Shown here piece by piece: positions 1 to 13,745 of a stretch of DNA of 64,000 bases; position 1 is the stretch's first letter; each line of letters opens with the position of its first letter. The position numbers and the translations under genes were made by a program. The stretch covers positions 868,001 to 932,000 of the forward strand of contig NW_002476463.1 of NCBI RefSeq assembly GCF_000189635.1. Reading direction: 5' to 3'. Origin of the DNA: Tetrahymena thermophila SB210. Taxonomy: Eukaryota > Ciliophora > Oligohymenophorea > Hymenostomatida > Tetrahymenidae. A model generated the notes under the pieces. It was given only the letters and a program-made list of their open reading frames with translations. It was not told where the DNA came from and searched no databases.

Positions 1-609
1 ATTGTGTCTCATAAAACGTGTGATGAAAACGATTTGAAAAAATAGCTTAAAAAGTAAAAATTGAAATATAATTTGATTTTATTATTTATTTTTTGAAGAT
101 GAATTAGTTTATCAAAGCTTAAAATGAAATAATACTATTTCCTTAAAAAGTTAATAAAATAAGAATTTGCTAAGTTAAATCAATATTTAACATATTATTG
201 TTATCAATAAATAAATTTTTAACTTTGTTGAACTATACAAATATATTTTTAGGTATAATTAATTTAAGTAAATTAGTTGTTAGCATATAAAGAAAATAAT
301 TAATTTATATTTTTATTTAATAAGTTGAAGTTATTATACATTATTTATTATTCATTCATTCATTCATTCATTCATTCATTCATTTATTTTATTTTATATT
401 GCTTTATTTGAGATAACTTTATAACTATAAAATTCAATTTAATTATTTTTTTTATTTAATTAGATAATTTAAGATATGAAGGAAGTTTTATATTGATTGA
501 TTGATTTAATTATTTATTTATTTACTTTTTCTTATTCTCTATACTGTAAACTGTAACACTCAACTGATTTGATATATTGAATATCAAGTGTTAATTTACT
601 TCTTACAAA
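1..609. other. intergenic, 3' side of the PLC gene
   Basis: AT-rich spacer with no open frame of coding character on either strand. It holds a short ATTC microsatellite (349-384) and ends just downstream of the TGA stop of the minus-strand phospholipase C gene. Confidence 0.7.
349..384. repeat. (ATTC)n microsatellite
   Basis: About nine tandem copies of ATTC in the intergenic region. Simple-sequence repeat with no sign of function. Confidence 0.9.
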
Positions 610-3600
610 TCAAATAGAGGTGATATTATGTAAACTAGGTTAGTTATTTTGAGCGTTTTTACTTTTTTTGCTAAGACCTTATGTTGAAGTGTTTATTTAG
701 TTGTTTTAAGTTTTTAGTGTTTGTTGATTTTGTTGTTGCTACTATTATGTTAGTATTTCTATACTTATATGAGCAAATAGAAAAGAGTTTGGAATTGGGT
801 TTAGTTGTGAATCTAAAAGAGGAATTGTACGGAAACCTTTACGGATACAGCTAACTGGGATTGCGTATTAAGCGAAGCGATCTTAGCATTCAGGGTTATC
901 GTATACTTGAAAAATGACAAAGGCTAATTCTGGGATGTAAACAGTAAAATCAGCAATACAGTTTTCAAACTGTGGGTTATAGCAGCTATTATTTTTTACC
1001 TAATTTGATACAAAAAGATTTTCGTTTGCCTAAATATCTAAGGCTGTTCCTATTAATCTTATGCTGATATAAGGTGAAAATATTTTTTCTTCATCGCCAG
1101 GTATTCTAAGGCTTTAAGCGCTTATGATTTCTACTTTGAGCCAAATTTTAGGCTTTGATGCTTCTTTTTCAAAATATTGGTTTGAAGTTTTTGCAGTCGA
1201 TGAGAGGAGCCAGGGTGGTTTGAGCACATATCCACATGAAGCATTTTACTTGAAATATTGTAAATAAGCAAGAAGATAAAGATCCTATGTATAATAGTTC
1301 ATAGCAGAAAATTAACACCCACTCACCATAGTCTGCAAAAAGTTATAATTTGAATGATCGCTTTTTGCTTATTTTGGGTAGGTCCTTAACAAATACTATC
1401 TTGTATGGTTAACTATTTGCTAGTTCATTTCTTCTTAGGGATTCATAATTAGAGCAACAGTTATTTAAGAGATTTTCTATTCGCTCAATTAGGAAAAGCT
1501 CCAAATAGAAAGCTCTTATTAAATGCTATACTTACATGCAAATAAAGCAGTGCATTATTCTATATTATTAGAAATAGGAACACTATTCTTTTTTTTGATA
1601 TTTTTTTGTGATTTCATATTTACAATTTTGAAATCAGGTGAGTATGTTGAGTTCTGCATCATATCTCCTCTTATAGAAACATTATCTCCTCCATTATTTC
1701 CACCATTGTTTATCGCATTACTTAATATAGCATTAATATCATCAACTCCTTATTTCTTTAAAATTAATAGAAAAAAGCATTTAAATTTTATTAAAAAAAA
1801 CAAACAAAGTAATATTTAAATTTGGATAATAAAAAATGTAAAATATTTTTATGTGACAGATTATTAAAAAAATTTATTGCATTTATGATTTTTTTATAAA
1901 AAAATTAGTTTTGTCATAAATGGTATTTTAGGTATAAGGTAGTTTTATTTTTAAACTAAAGATCTTTATTTGTTTTTAAATAAAATTTAATATTCTTTAT
2001 TTATTTTAGATAAGATTGATATTTAATTTTTATTTTATTTTTGCTTGGAATTTTATAAAATAAAAATAATATTTTAAAAATATTTTGAAGATTTTCTTTT
2101 ACATTTGTTGATTTGTTATTATCAAAGATTAGAATCTAACTAGTGATGTCCCTATTTTAAGAAACAAAATCGCTGCTTTCATCATCATCGTCATTATCTT
2201 GTTCTCCATTTAATAATTTTTTATCTCCATAAAAAGAATTATTCTACAGTAAATCTTTTTAAGATTCATTCTGCTATGTTTAAGCATTATTTAGTATGCT
2301 GCCTATAGGCAAGTTCTCAAACGAAGCTCTTTTCCTAGCCATGTAAAGCAAAGAGTGTCTCTTTTTTTCGTTTACATTTTAGTGTTTAATAAAGACGGGA
2401 GAATCCATTGCAAAATTTTCATCTTTGTTAGCAACTAAGTTTACATTTGGCTAACTTCCATGATACTCATATAGTGGAACATCTGACTTAAAAGGTATTT
2501 CTAAATGAGGGATTTGCTTAAAAGAGGAAGATCTAAATATGATATTAGTAAATTCTTAAATAAAAATTTAGAAAAGAAGATTAAAGAGTATTTTTCTATT
2601 TAGAAGTGATTAAAATTTAATTACAAAAGCCACAAACCTTATTCTGAAATGTGTAAAAAATCAAAAAAAGAAGATTTTCTAGAAAAATTAATATTAAACA
2701 TATTTCAAATATATTACAAATATAATTTCAACTAAAAAATGAATAAATAATAAAGTAAGGAATTTAATTAAAATAAAGAAAATTAAAATTGTAAATAATC
2801 AAAAAAAAATAAATTTAAAAAAACAAGATTATAACTTTTTTATTATTTATTTTTTAAAATAATAAATTTTTTTTTTGTTAAAATAAATAAATAGTTGATT
2901 TTAAATATCAAATTTCAATTAAAAATGATACAAAATTATTGAGACATTACCTTTGTTGATAATTTGTATCGTTTTTTATGATACTTAAAGTTTATATGAA
3001 ATTTTGATAATTATTTGTTATTATTTGCATATTTTAATATTTCTAAATTAATATGAAAAGTGATTTTTATTTTTGATTTGTGGAGTTTCGTTGCTATTTT
3101 ATTTTAGATTCTGTTTAAAAACTGAATTTTTTAACTTAAGAAATAAATTTAAATTAAAAAAATATTTTGAACATGTGCTTTATTGTAAATAATAATTATG
3201 AAAATTATTATTATTTAAAAGTGATAAAATCTAAAAAGATTATAAAATTTCTTCATTTTTTCTTATAAAACAACAAAGAATATTCTTCTATACTTAAAAA
3301 CTATATTTTGATTTAAGTCTGTACTAATAATAATAAAAATAAATTTATTTTTACCTTGCGGTGTGTCTCCTTTGTTTGTTGGATTGCTATGACTTCAAGG
3401 AAGGTGATCTTGCTTCTTAAAATTAAATTTAATCAGTTCTCATTTTCCTTTGCATTGCTTCTTTAGGATTTTCTACAAGACTATACTATGAATTTTACTA
3501 TTGAATGACCATGGATTTAATCTCTCTGTTAGCAGTTATAAGAGCCTTATTTTATAAAATTTAAAACTGATTGATTTAATTAGTTTTTATTGTTGCATAA

Positions 3601-6600
3601 TTATCTTCGTTTAAAAATTCTTTATCTAAATTCAATTCTAAATCTATCAGTTGCTCAATTTCATTTGGCTACTTTTTATTTAGCTATCCTAATAAAGCTA
3701 TAGATGGTTATTTGCTATTATCTCGAGTTATATTAGGGCCATTTTATGGTTTTTTTTGGATGGTCTTTTACTAAACAATAGGTTTCTTTTAGTTACTGTT
3801 ATTTTTTTTGTTGCTGTTATTCTTACTCTTCTAATTACTTTTTTTCCCACTGTAACTGTCATCATATTCATATTCATCATCATCTTCTTCTTCATTCTCT
3901 TCCTCTTCCTCTTATTATTATTTTCTCATTCTTTCTTCTTCCTCTTTTTTTTATCTCTTTTTTCTTTACTCTTCTTCTTTTAACTTCATCTCCCTCTCAT
4001 ACTACTCTCTCTCTTCTCTTTCCTTTACTTTTTTGTATACTTTTTTTTCATACAATGATATTATGTTTGCCAGCTTTCCTTTAGCTCTTATGATGATTTT
4101 CTTTTTAAGTTAATTAGGTGAGGGAAGATAATCTAACGAAATAAAATCCTCAGGAAGCCTATAAAGCATATCCTAGAACACATTTACCAAAAATTAAGCT
4201 ATTAAATTTTATTAATTCACAGAGCATTCATGCTCCAAATTTATAATTATTGGATAAACACTTCTTTCAAATCCATATTGTTTAATCGCCTTGAAAATAT
4301 CTTCAACACTAACTGGAGTTACCTAAAAAACTCCTTATAAGGCTTCAGGAACTCCTGATTCTCCATCCTAAAATTTATTTATAAAATAGCTTTATTTAAT
4401 ACATTCAAAATTGCAATATTTATAAGAAATTAAATAGCTATATTTATTGGATATAAAATTGCTTTTTTTATTGGATAAAAAATAGCTTTATTTATTAAAG
4501 AAAAATAAAAACTTGATTTAAGCACTAAAATTAGAGTTGTGCCCATATATTGAACTTCGATATTAGATTTTTAAAGTATCAATAAATATGTAATTTTGAT
4601 TTTTTCTCATTAATTTTGGGTAAATAATATCGAAATATTAGATTTATCAAGCCTCGATAGATATTCTATTTTCTATAGTATCAGTATCGATATACAAAAA
4701 AATAAATTAATACCGAACATCTCTAATTAAAGTAATAAGTTTGTGATTTAAAATTCAATCCATTATTTATTGTTTTTATGAATAAATTTTTAACTAATTT
4801 TGCTAAATTATTATTTTTAATAAATTAGTTAATATTTACCTAACAATAAATATCAAGGTGCCTAACTCCCTTTTACAATAAATAAATGTATGCTTTTGTT
4901 AAATCCTTTGTTTAAGTGACTAAATCATAAACCAAGTAAGATCTGAAAGAGCTATTAATAAAGTAATCAGAAAGAGGTTTGTCCATATTCTATTTTAATA
5001 AAAATTATTTATTTTTATCAAAAATTTTAATGATAATAATGATGATTTTATAAATTTAAATTAAATAAATTAATTAATTTATATATTTAATTATTGTCTA
5101 CTTGGGGCGTATATTAAAAGAACAATTAGCTAGAAATAAGTTAAAAAGTATTGAAAACTTGATTAAAATTTATTTGAACAAATTGTAAATTAAAATCTTT
5201 TTCGAATAAACCCTATTTAAGATATTAATGCTTTTAAAAAAACATCAAAGATTATTAATATAAAGAAGAATTAATTTGATTTTAAATGAAATATTTAGAT
5301 ACCGATATGACTTATTTTGCAGGATCAAAAATAGAATTATCCCCTGTGAATATTAGCTGACAAAATGACAAATAATTAATCATTTTCTTTTCTCTGCCTT
5401 TTGTAAGTTTGTTCATTTTCGATAACACTTGCTTTTCGTCATAATTTTCTCCTTATTCGTTCTGGTAGAACTTCAATATATCCTTTTGCAATATCATATT
5501 ATTGTTTGTGCAATATGATTAGTAAATAGGTTATATTTCTGGCTTTTCAAGTAAAGTTATTGTTAATTCTATGAATTCGTTATAAGTTAATGATTTTTCA
5601 TTGTTTTTGTAGTACTTTTTAATTTTGTCTTCTAGCTCTTCATTATTAATTTGTATTAAAAGCTTTCTTAATAGCTTTTTTACCTCTTTATCAGTAATCT
5701 TCTTTTTTTTATCGATTTCAGCTCCAAGAAGCAGCTAAGCAATAAATTGCTCTTTTGTCTAATAACTTTTAAAAAACAAAATTAATTTTACATTTTCAAT
5801 CATTTTCAATGCTAAATAAATAAATATTTATATATTTTTTGGTTGCTTTTTGATTGTAAGTTATTAACATATTTCAAATTCAAAGTAACTATTTAATTGG
5901 CTTTCTTACTTTCAATATTTTTTTTAGAAAACAAATTTATAATAATGAACTTATAATTTTCATGATTAAATTTCTATTTTTTTTCATAACTTAAATAAAA
6001 TTCATTCATAAGTTTATTATATTTTGCTTGAATGCTTAAGGGAATTTACAACCATAAAACGCTGGTTAGATTCATACTAATTTAAAAAAACTATAAAATA
6101 TAAAATTGCTACTTCTAAATGTCATAGTCTGGACCATACTCTTTTACAAATAGAAGTCCTTTCCACCACTTATCTCGTGTCTTTTTATCATTAAATTCTA
6201 AAATTAACTCAAATCCTCCATCCATTGTCAAGCAAAGCGAGACTGATGAATCATAGTTATTAATTTCTGTTAAAGAAGGTTTGGATTGTATGTTTTTAAT
6301 TTCGCTTAATTTAATCCTTGATTCACTAAATTTTTTGTGGGCAGATAGCCATTATAAGATGTTACAATCTGTTTCAAGCAAATAGAAAAAGCATTCATGT
6401 TTTTTCTTTCCACTTTTTGTGTATCTATTAATTACATCTCCATAAACCAAAGCATTAACTGCTTCATTAACAATAATACTATCTAAATTTCCTTTGCCTG
6501 TAGTAGCCCTACCATCTTTACCAATTAAACTTTATCTAAAACTTTGCTATTTCCTGGCTGCTTGGTTTAAGGATGGCCTTTAATTATTTGAAGCTTATTC

Positions 6601-6636
6601 TGCTTATTTCTGCTAAACCTTTTAATTGTCTTCCAT
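610..6636 (-). CDS. PI-phospholipase C, delta type, catalytically degenerate
   Basis: Minus-strand gene in six exons: 6636-6078, 5811-5303, 4989-4840, 4367-3355, 2532-2103 and 1755-610. These sum to 3,807 nt, an exact 1,268 codons plus TGA, which supports the model. Domains in order: PH (about residues 60-172), degenerate EF-hands (187-355), X (357-505), a long acidic Gln/Lys/Glu-rich linker (about 505-955), Y (957-1070) and C2 (1095-1220). X begins PLSDYFINSS and contains NLEHEC and LPSPNQLKKK; Y contains YPKQAKSDHSNY and CGYVLKP; C2 has PELAFVIFQVYD. The family hydrolyses PIP2 to IP3 and diacylglycerol at membranes. Here the first catalytic His (SSHNTYL) is Phe 371 (SSFRSYL), the second (HGxT) is Gln 417, and a calcium ligand (ELD) is HLD. 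Inference: a non-catalytic phosphoinositide-binding or regulatory paralogue. Intron edges are by eye. Confidence 0.93.
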
Positions 6637-8470
6637 ATAAATTATTCCTTTTTTGCTATAATCTTAACAATGATTAATAATAAGTTACTGTGCAAAAAAT
6701 TGATTCTTAATTAAATTTATGATGGAATTTTTGTTGGTTTAAAGAAAAAAGCAAATATTAAATAAAAATAAATAAATAAAGAAAAAGACCAATTTCATTT
6801 GGAAAAACTTCGTCTTATCCATAACAAATTATAAAAGATAACTCAACTCATTCATTTCATGTTTATATTTTTTTGAATTCATATTTAACTAAAAATTCAA
6901 GAAATTTGTTCTTTTATTTAAAAGAAATAAATTAACAAATAACTAAACTCTAAGTTACTAACATTCCTTATTAAATTTACATGTAGAAATATAGATTAAA
7001 ACAAATAAAATTAAGAGTTATTTCTTCATAAATTAACAGATTAGCTTAATTTATTTTCTTGACTTGAAGCAAATTTATATTATCACGAATATTTTTGAAA
7101 AAATTTAATTAATAAAAATTATAAATTGCTCAAGTAATTTCATTTAACGATTATAATTTATCTAAATGTTGTAATTTTCTTAGCAAAAAAATAGTAAAAT
7201 TAAACATAAATTAACAATTTTTTTTAATAAGATTGAAAGATACAAAATAATAAATTAAGATAATTATTAGATGAATTGATCCATATTAAAAAATTTTTTA
7301 ATTTTATTAATTAAAGAAATTACAATATTTTGATGTTTTTAATAAAAGCCAGCCATATAATTTTCTCTTATTTCTACTTTTAAATTTAATTATGGATATT
7401 TTTGTTTGAATCATAAATCTTTATTGATTAAAATAAGAATTAAAGTTCTTATTTGATTTTCAATAAAATATTTTTTAATAAATTTATTATGAATTAATGA
7501 ATATATCTTATTTAAATATTGCAAAATAAAGAGAAAATAAACTTTTAACATATAGCAATAAACATTTTTCAATATTTAAGTTGAAGGATATTTTTTGAGA
7601 AATGATAAAAATAGTATTTTTATAAAATCAACGAAGTAATTTTATTTATAAGTTTGTTAAAAATTTTAAAAATAATAAAAACTTTTAATTTATATTTTAT
7701 AATAAAATAATAATTTAATAAAAGTATTTTTTTATGAATATTTGTAGAAAATCTAAGTGAGAAGATTTGTAGTAAATATGAAGGGTTAGAAAGTTAGAAA
7801 TAATCATTTTTAAAAATAATTGTATTATTTTACTATTTATTTATAAATAATCTTAAAATTTGTAAAATTTCTTAAATAAAAAATTAATTTAAAGAAGCCA
7901 GAAAAATATTTTTATTAATGAAAGTAAAATCTTAAAGGAAAAAAGGTTATTAATTAATTAATTTAAACTATTATATAAATTATATTTAAAATAGATGATT
8001 TAATTATATTTAATATAAAAAGCAAATTTTGAATATGAATTAATTACTCAGCTTTGATTAAAATTTAAAATTATATAGAATTGATTTAATTATTTATTTA
8101 TTTATTTAGCTATTTTGCTTTGGGAATATTCTGTCTTTTAGATTAAAAAAATGTGAAAATTCTTAACAATTTTCGAATAATTGTAGAGCATATAAACTTA
8201 ATTTGCTACAAAAAAAACTCTAGAAGAGAAGAAATATTTCTTCAAAAATTCTATGATGATAAAAATAAACAAAAGTTAATTATTAATTAATTAGAAAGTG
8301 ATCAAATAAAGTTTTTTCTTTCTAAAAATATATTCGCACTTATTTTATTTGTAAAACATTGTTAATTAATTAAAAAGAAAAAAAGAGAAAGATTTTTAAT
8401 TTCTTTGCAAATAATAGATTCAATCAATAATAAAGATACTAACTTACTTACTTACATTTGCCATTTTAAA
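6637..8470. other. divergent intergenic region
   Basis: About 1.8 kb of AT-rich sequence between the diverging PLC and Nfs1 genes. No open frame, RNA gene or repeat was recognised. Both promoters must lie here, but no element can be named. Confidence 0.7.
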
Positions 8471-10661
8471 ATGATCAAAAAAATTATACAAACAAGAGGA
8501 CTATACAATTTGTTGAAAGCTCCATTTTCTTAAGAACCTTGTAATTAATCTCTAATATCTATTTAATTAAAATCAATTTATCAAATAGCATAAAAAACAG
8601 CTTTTAAGATTTTATTTTTTAGGAATTTGATCATAAAATAGCATCAAAATATAAATAGACATTTATTTGTTTAATAGTTTATAAAATGAGACTGATTAAG
8701 ATTTTAAATTTCATCATAAATAAAAGTTTTAAATAAATTATTTAATATTTTAATTTTGATTGATATTAATAGTGCTAAGTTCAGGTAATTACAACACAGC
8801 AGATAAGCGCTCAATTTATTTAGATTTTCAAGCAACAACTCCATTGGATTTCAGAGTTCTTGATAAAATGATGCCTTATCAAACAAATATGTATGGAAAC
8901 CCTCATTCTAGATCTCATGAATATGGGTGGGCCACAGAAAAAGCTACTGAAGATGCAAGAGCTTAAGTAGCTGATCTTATTGGCGCAGATCCAAAGGAAA
9001 TTACTTTTACTTCAGGTGCAACTGAATCAAATAACTAAGCATTAAAGGGATTAGCCGCTTTCTATGGAAAGAAGAAGAAACATATTATTACTACTTAAAT
9101 TGAGCATAAATGTATTTTAGATACCTGTAGAAATTTAGAAGAATAAGGATATGAAATTACTTATCTTCCCGTTTAAAAAAATGGTTTAGTTGATTTAGAA
9201 GTTTTTAAAAACGCTATTCGTCCAGATACTCTTGTAGCTTCTATTATATTAGTTCACAACGAAATAGGTGTAATTTAAGATATCAAAACAATAGGAAAAA
9301 TATGTAGAGACAATAAAGTTTTCTTCCATACAGATGCTGCATAAGCACTTGGAAAAATCCCTATTAATGTAGATGAAATGAATATTGATTTAATGTCTAT
9401 GTCTAGTCATAAAGTATAGAATTATTTTTAATATTTATGCAATAGTAGATAGATAAAATAAAATATAATATAAATAAATTCTTATTTAGAATTCATCTAA
9501 AATTTTTATCAAAAATAAAGGTTTATGGACCTAAGGGTATCGGAGGTTTATATGTTAGAAGAAAACCCAAAGTTAGAATTTTACGTAATGATTGATATTT
9601 ATTTATTTATAAAGGAGATGAAAAAATGAATGCAATAAAAAAATATTTTGTAATTATTTAGCAATTATTAATGGTGGTGGATAAGAAAGAGGTTTAAGAA
9701 GTGGAACTCTTGCTCCTCATGTAATTAATTCTTTAAATTTAAAAAGACTTTAGAATTGAATTCAATTTTTTGTTTTATCAATAAAAAAAGTTGTGTGTTG
9801 GTTTTGGTGAGGCTTGTGAAATTGCCAAGAGAGAAATGGATAACGATAAAAAACATATTTAAAGGCTTTCAGAAAAATTCTTGAAAGAAGTCTACCAACG
9901 TATTCCAAATATATATATAAATGGTGATAAGGTAAATAAATAATTTTAGAAAAATATGAATTCCATTTGCATAAATAATGAATAAAACTTAAAAGTAAAA
10001 GCATTAGAAAAAAATTAAAGTAGCTATTTATTTTATGTCTTAAATTCAGCTCAGTTAAAGCAATTTCTAATTACATAAATTTTATGATTTTTTATTATAA
10101 ATTTGCCTGATTTTCTGATTAAGAAATTTCTTGAAAAATTAAGATTTTTACCAGAAAATAAGAAAAAGAAGCAAATCTGATAAAAAATGTTGATTTACTG
10201 CTAATTTTTCTAAATGAATTTCTAAATACTAAGAATTAATTTAATTAATGTATAAATTAAAGGATCAAAGATATGTCGGTAACATAAATATTTCCTTTGA
10301 ATTCGTTGAAGGAGAAAGTTTAATGATGGGTATCAAGTAATGTGCTGTGTCAAGTGGCTCTGCATGTACTTCTGCTTCTCTTGAACCATCTTATGTCTTA
10401 AGAGCTCTCGGTGTCAACGAAGAATTAGCTCACACTTCATTACGTATTGGATTTGGGTAAAATTAACTTATTTTAACTAAAAACTTTTAATACTTAATAT
10501 TATTTCCCTTAAAAAGTCGCTTTACTACTGATGAGGAAGTCGATTATTTAATTAACCTCTTGTCTGAAAAAGTTTCTAAATTAAGAGAAATGTCTCCTCT
10601 TTGGGAAATGATTTAGGAAGGTATTGACATTAAAGAAATTTAATGGTCCCAACCTCATTGA
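8471..10661 (+). CDS. NFS1: mitochondrial cysteine desulfurase Nfs1/IscS
   Basis: Seven exons: 8471-8540, 8773-9413, 9521-9584, 9662-9720, 9791-9931, 10263-10456 and 10517-10661, together 438 codons including TGA (437 residues). The PLP enzyme takes sulfur from cysteine as a persulfide for Fe-S cluster assembly. Visible landmarks: a basic, hydroxylated N-terminus ([15 protein letters not shown]) fitting a mitochondrial presequence; [39 protein letters not shown]; the PLP lysine in SSHK at the end of exon 2; [12 protein letters not shown]; the loop with the catalytic cysteine, [14 protein letters not shown]; and the terminal SPLWEMIQEGID signature. All key residues are present and the length is usual for the family. 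Splice phases agree at every junction. It is the best-conserved gene in the window. Confidence 0.97.
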
Positions 10662-11994
10662 AATAAATAAAAATTAAATTTATAATAAGTGTATTTATTT
10701 ACTGTATATTATTATTTATTATTTTAAAATAATAATCTCATTTAATTAATTAATTTACTATTTTCACTCAATTTATGAATGGCGTTTTATTTTTAAAATT
10801 TAATCTAAATTAATATTGAAATCATATTTTTAATTAATTCATTTAGGGATAAACCGAATACTCGGTCTAAAGTCTATTTATCTTATTCGATGTTTGGTAT
10901 TTTTTAAAATAAAAAATTTGTAACATTCTACATTTGGCAATTTTTTTTGGAAACAAACATTCAGTAAATTTGCCTAATAAATTTCTGAATATATTAAAAT
11001 AAAAATTTGTTTTTTTATGAGAAATAATTAATGTATTTGTATATTTTAAATGTATAAATTGAATAAATATATTTAGGAAACTAAAATTAATTATTATCCT
11101 TATTAATAAATATATTTGATTGAATTACTATCAAAATTGATGTTGATATTCTCAGATAATTATTTCTGTAGTAGGAAATAAATATTTAGTAGAATAATAA
11201 ATCATATTTTTAAAATTTAAAGAAAATTAAAAATAATAAATAAGGTATCGAAATAGGTTGGTTTCGAACCTAAACAAACTAAAAAAATAAAAAATGTTTA
11301 AAATTGTATTAAAAGATTAAATAATTATTTTCAAAATAAAAATATTTTTTAATTTAGAGAGGATACATTAAATATTTTTATGTACTTCTTCGCCTTCTAA
11401 TAAATTTTTTCTCCAAATCATTAATATTTATGAATAACATTTTTTTTGTTTTAAAATCTAAATTAATTTAATATCATAATACCTTATAATTTTTATCAAA
11501 TGATAGAATTATTTTTTTTTTATTAGCATGAAAGATAAAATTTATTTGCTCTTTTTCTTCTTCTAATAAGAACACTCATTTTTATATAAAACATTTAGAA
11601 TTTTAATAAACATTATTTATTCTATTTATTTTTGAATTATATCTATTCAATTCAAGTTTTTGTTTTCTCCAAATAATAACATAAGAATTAATAATTCATT
11701 TTAAAAAATAGTTTAATTAGTTATATAATTTAGGCTTTCTAAGAAATTTATTTAATTTAAACTATTTTTTTAAATAAAAATAATTTATTTTAATTTAGAA
11801 AAAAAAAAATGATATTTATTTTGTTTAAATCAAGGATATTTATTAGCTTTGAAATTTTATATTTTGATAAATGAATTAATTAGGTGAAATTGAAAATTCA
11901 AAATAAAGCTTTGAATATTAATCACAAGATTTTACTTAAAGCGAGCATTTACTTTTAATTTAAATGATTAAAAATAATTAAGAAAATCAAATTA
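10662..11994. other. intergenic, nothing recognised
   Basis: AT-rich spacer of about 1.3 kb. A short palindrome at 11255-11271 resembles a tRNA T-arm, but the rest of a tRNA is missing. No open frame of coding character. Confidence 0.7.
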
Positions 11995-13175
11995 ATGAGT
12001 GTTTATAATTAATAAAATTTCAACAGGAATCCTAAAATTCAAAGTTCCTCTAATACATACATTCCAGTTTGTTTTGAGGATAAAGAAAATGTTTTTGAAG
12101 TAGTGAATATGTCATTGAATGGTAGTTCAAGATAGGAACAAGGAAAGGTTCCAAGATTAGAAATATCACGTACCAGGAGCTTTTCTAGATAATCAAGCCC
12201 AAATAGCAGCTTTAGAACTTAAACTGAGAATGAGGCAAACAATTCAATGCTCCATTATACTAATTCACTATAATAGCATTTAAATACATAGGGTTCAACT
12301 ATATCCAGAGATTATACAAAAAAACAAATACCTATTCCTAAGCCTTAAAATCTTCCATAAGCACCTTCTTCTAGGTCAAATTACAGTGTAAAAGATATTG
12401 TAAATGGAACTTAAAATAATTTATATAACTATGCCTACTAGCCTCAAAGGACAAAGAGGAGCTTAAGTGGATAAATTTACTCATCTCCTTCTTACGAAAA
12501 CATTTAGAATAAATAATATTTCCCTGATTACTCTCTTGAGTATTCCTGCAATTTTTCTTCTAATGGCGGTAATTATGTCCTTCCTCAAGATTCAATTCTT
12601 AATGAAAGCAGGACAGTAATTTCTAAAGAAACAGACGCTTGTGTTCAAGAATATAAAGAAAAGATGAAAGAATTAAATAAATTTTTTGATGAAAATAAAG
12701 CTTTCGAACAAGAAGTGCAGACAAATTTAAAAAACCTTTAATATTTAGGATGTAAAAATTTGTCTTTATTTGAAATTTGAATTTAAATGACTGTTTATTT
12801 GTTTGTTTGTTTGTTTATTTAAAATAATTTACTTTTTTTATTAATAAATTAGAGAGAAAGTAAGATATAATACTTGACTGTATAAAAGACCTTGATGATT
12901 TATATTTCAAATACTAAAAATAAAGTAAATATGATGATTCTAATAATTAAGCAGTAGAAGTCACAGATGTCAGCACTTAAAATTACATAACACAATAAAA
13001 AAATCAAATATCAAGTTAAGATATCATAAATTGTCATAGTTCTCAATATGATTTTAGTGATTTTTAAGATCGAAAATCAGTTTAAATAATTGAAGGAGAT
13101 TACAGTTTGTCATATAAAAGCTAGAGTCAGTGCGATATAATAAACTAGCCCTCTGTTAACGATTTTGACTCGTGA
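11995..13175 (+). CDS. Gln/Ser/Asn-rich protein with short coiled coil
   Basis: Two exons, 11995-12751 and 12853-13175, give 359 residues and end at TGA. The split codon closes in phase (T + AG) at a GTAAAA donor and an ATTAG acceptor. The first 200 residues are low complexity, rich in Ser, Asn and Gln, with scattered RSxSR-like basic/serine patches. A charged helical segment follows around residues 215-290 (VQEYKEKMKELNKFF, then CIKDLDDLYFKY) and could form a coiled coil. The C-terminus is again Ser/Gln-rich. No catalytic or binding motif, signal peptide or membrane segment was recognised. The frame is real because dozens of TAA/TAG codons are read through without TGA, and its base composition differs from the spacers. 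Function unknown. Confidence 0.8.
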
Positions 13176-13745
13176 TTTTATAATATTAAAAATATTGATA
13201 CTACTTAATGAACAAATATTTCAATAAAATACAGAATTTCAAAAACTAAATTCCATAATTAGAACAATTTCATCTAAAAATAGGTTTTAATCCATTAAAT
13301 AAATTTATTAAATTAAATTGTATCATATCAATGTTTGTTTGTATGTATGTATGCAAATTTATAGAATTTATTATTGGAAGCTAAATCAGTTTAAATCCCA
13401 TTCAAAAACAAATACACCTACCTACCTAGTTATTTTGCTTTCAAAGTAACTAAAGAATTTAATCATCTCTTGCTTGAAGCTATATAGGATAGATTAAAAA
13501 TTTAGTCATCCGGTTTGTCTTTATTATAGCTTACAACACTACTTTAAAATAGTGAATGAATTCTGCAAATTATTTTGAATTTCACTATATTCTTTCTTTT
13601 GGTTAGTAGAAGATTTTTTTTAAATAGAGGCAAGCTCTATCTTTTTATCTTTTTAATTTCATAAAAAATTGACTGTTAATACAAACAAATAAGAAATTTA
13701 CAAACAAAAAAGTAAAATTTAAAAAAAAATAATTAAATTAGATAC
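13176..13745. other. intergenic, nothing recognised
   Basis: About 570 bp between two same-strand genes. Short GTTT/TATG runs only. No open frame was supported on either strand. Confidence 0.7.

Noticed and set aside
628-1888. Plus-strand open frames, including 1523-1819, that looked like a frameshifted membrane protein gene
   Set aside because: They are antisense to the last PLC exon. The minus strand reads 382 codons without TGA through clear Y and C2 domains, which explains the composition and the apparent frame jumps.
9762-10004. Minus-strand open frame of 80 codons
   Set aside because: It overlaps Nfs1 exon 5 and its introns; a shadow.
11255-11271. Palindrome resembling a tRNA T-arm
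   Set aside because: The loop lacks the TTCRA pattern and no acceptor stem, D-arm or anticodon arm can be placed around it.
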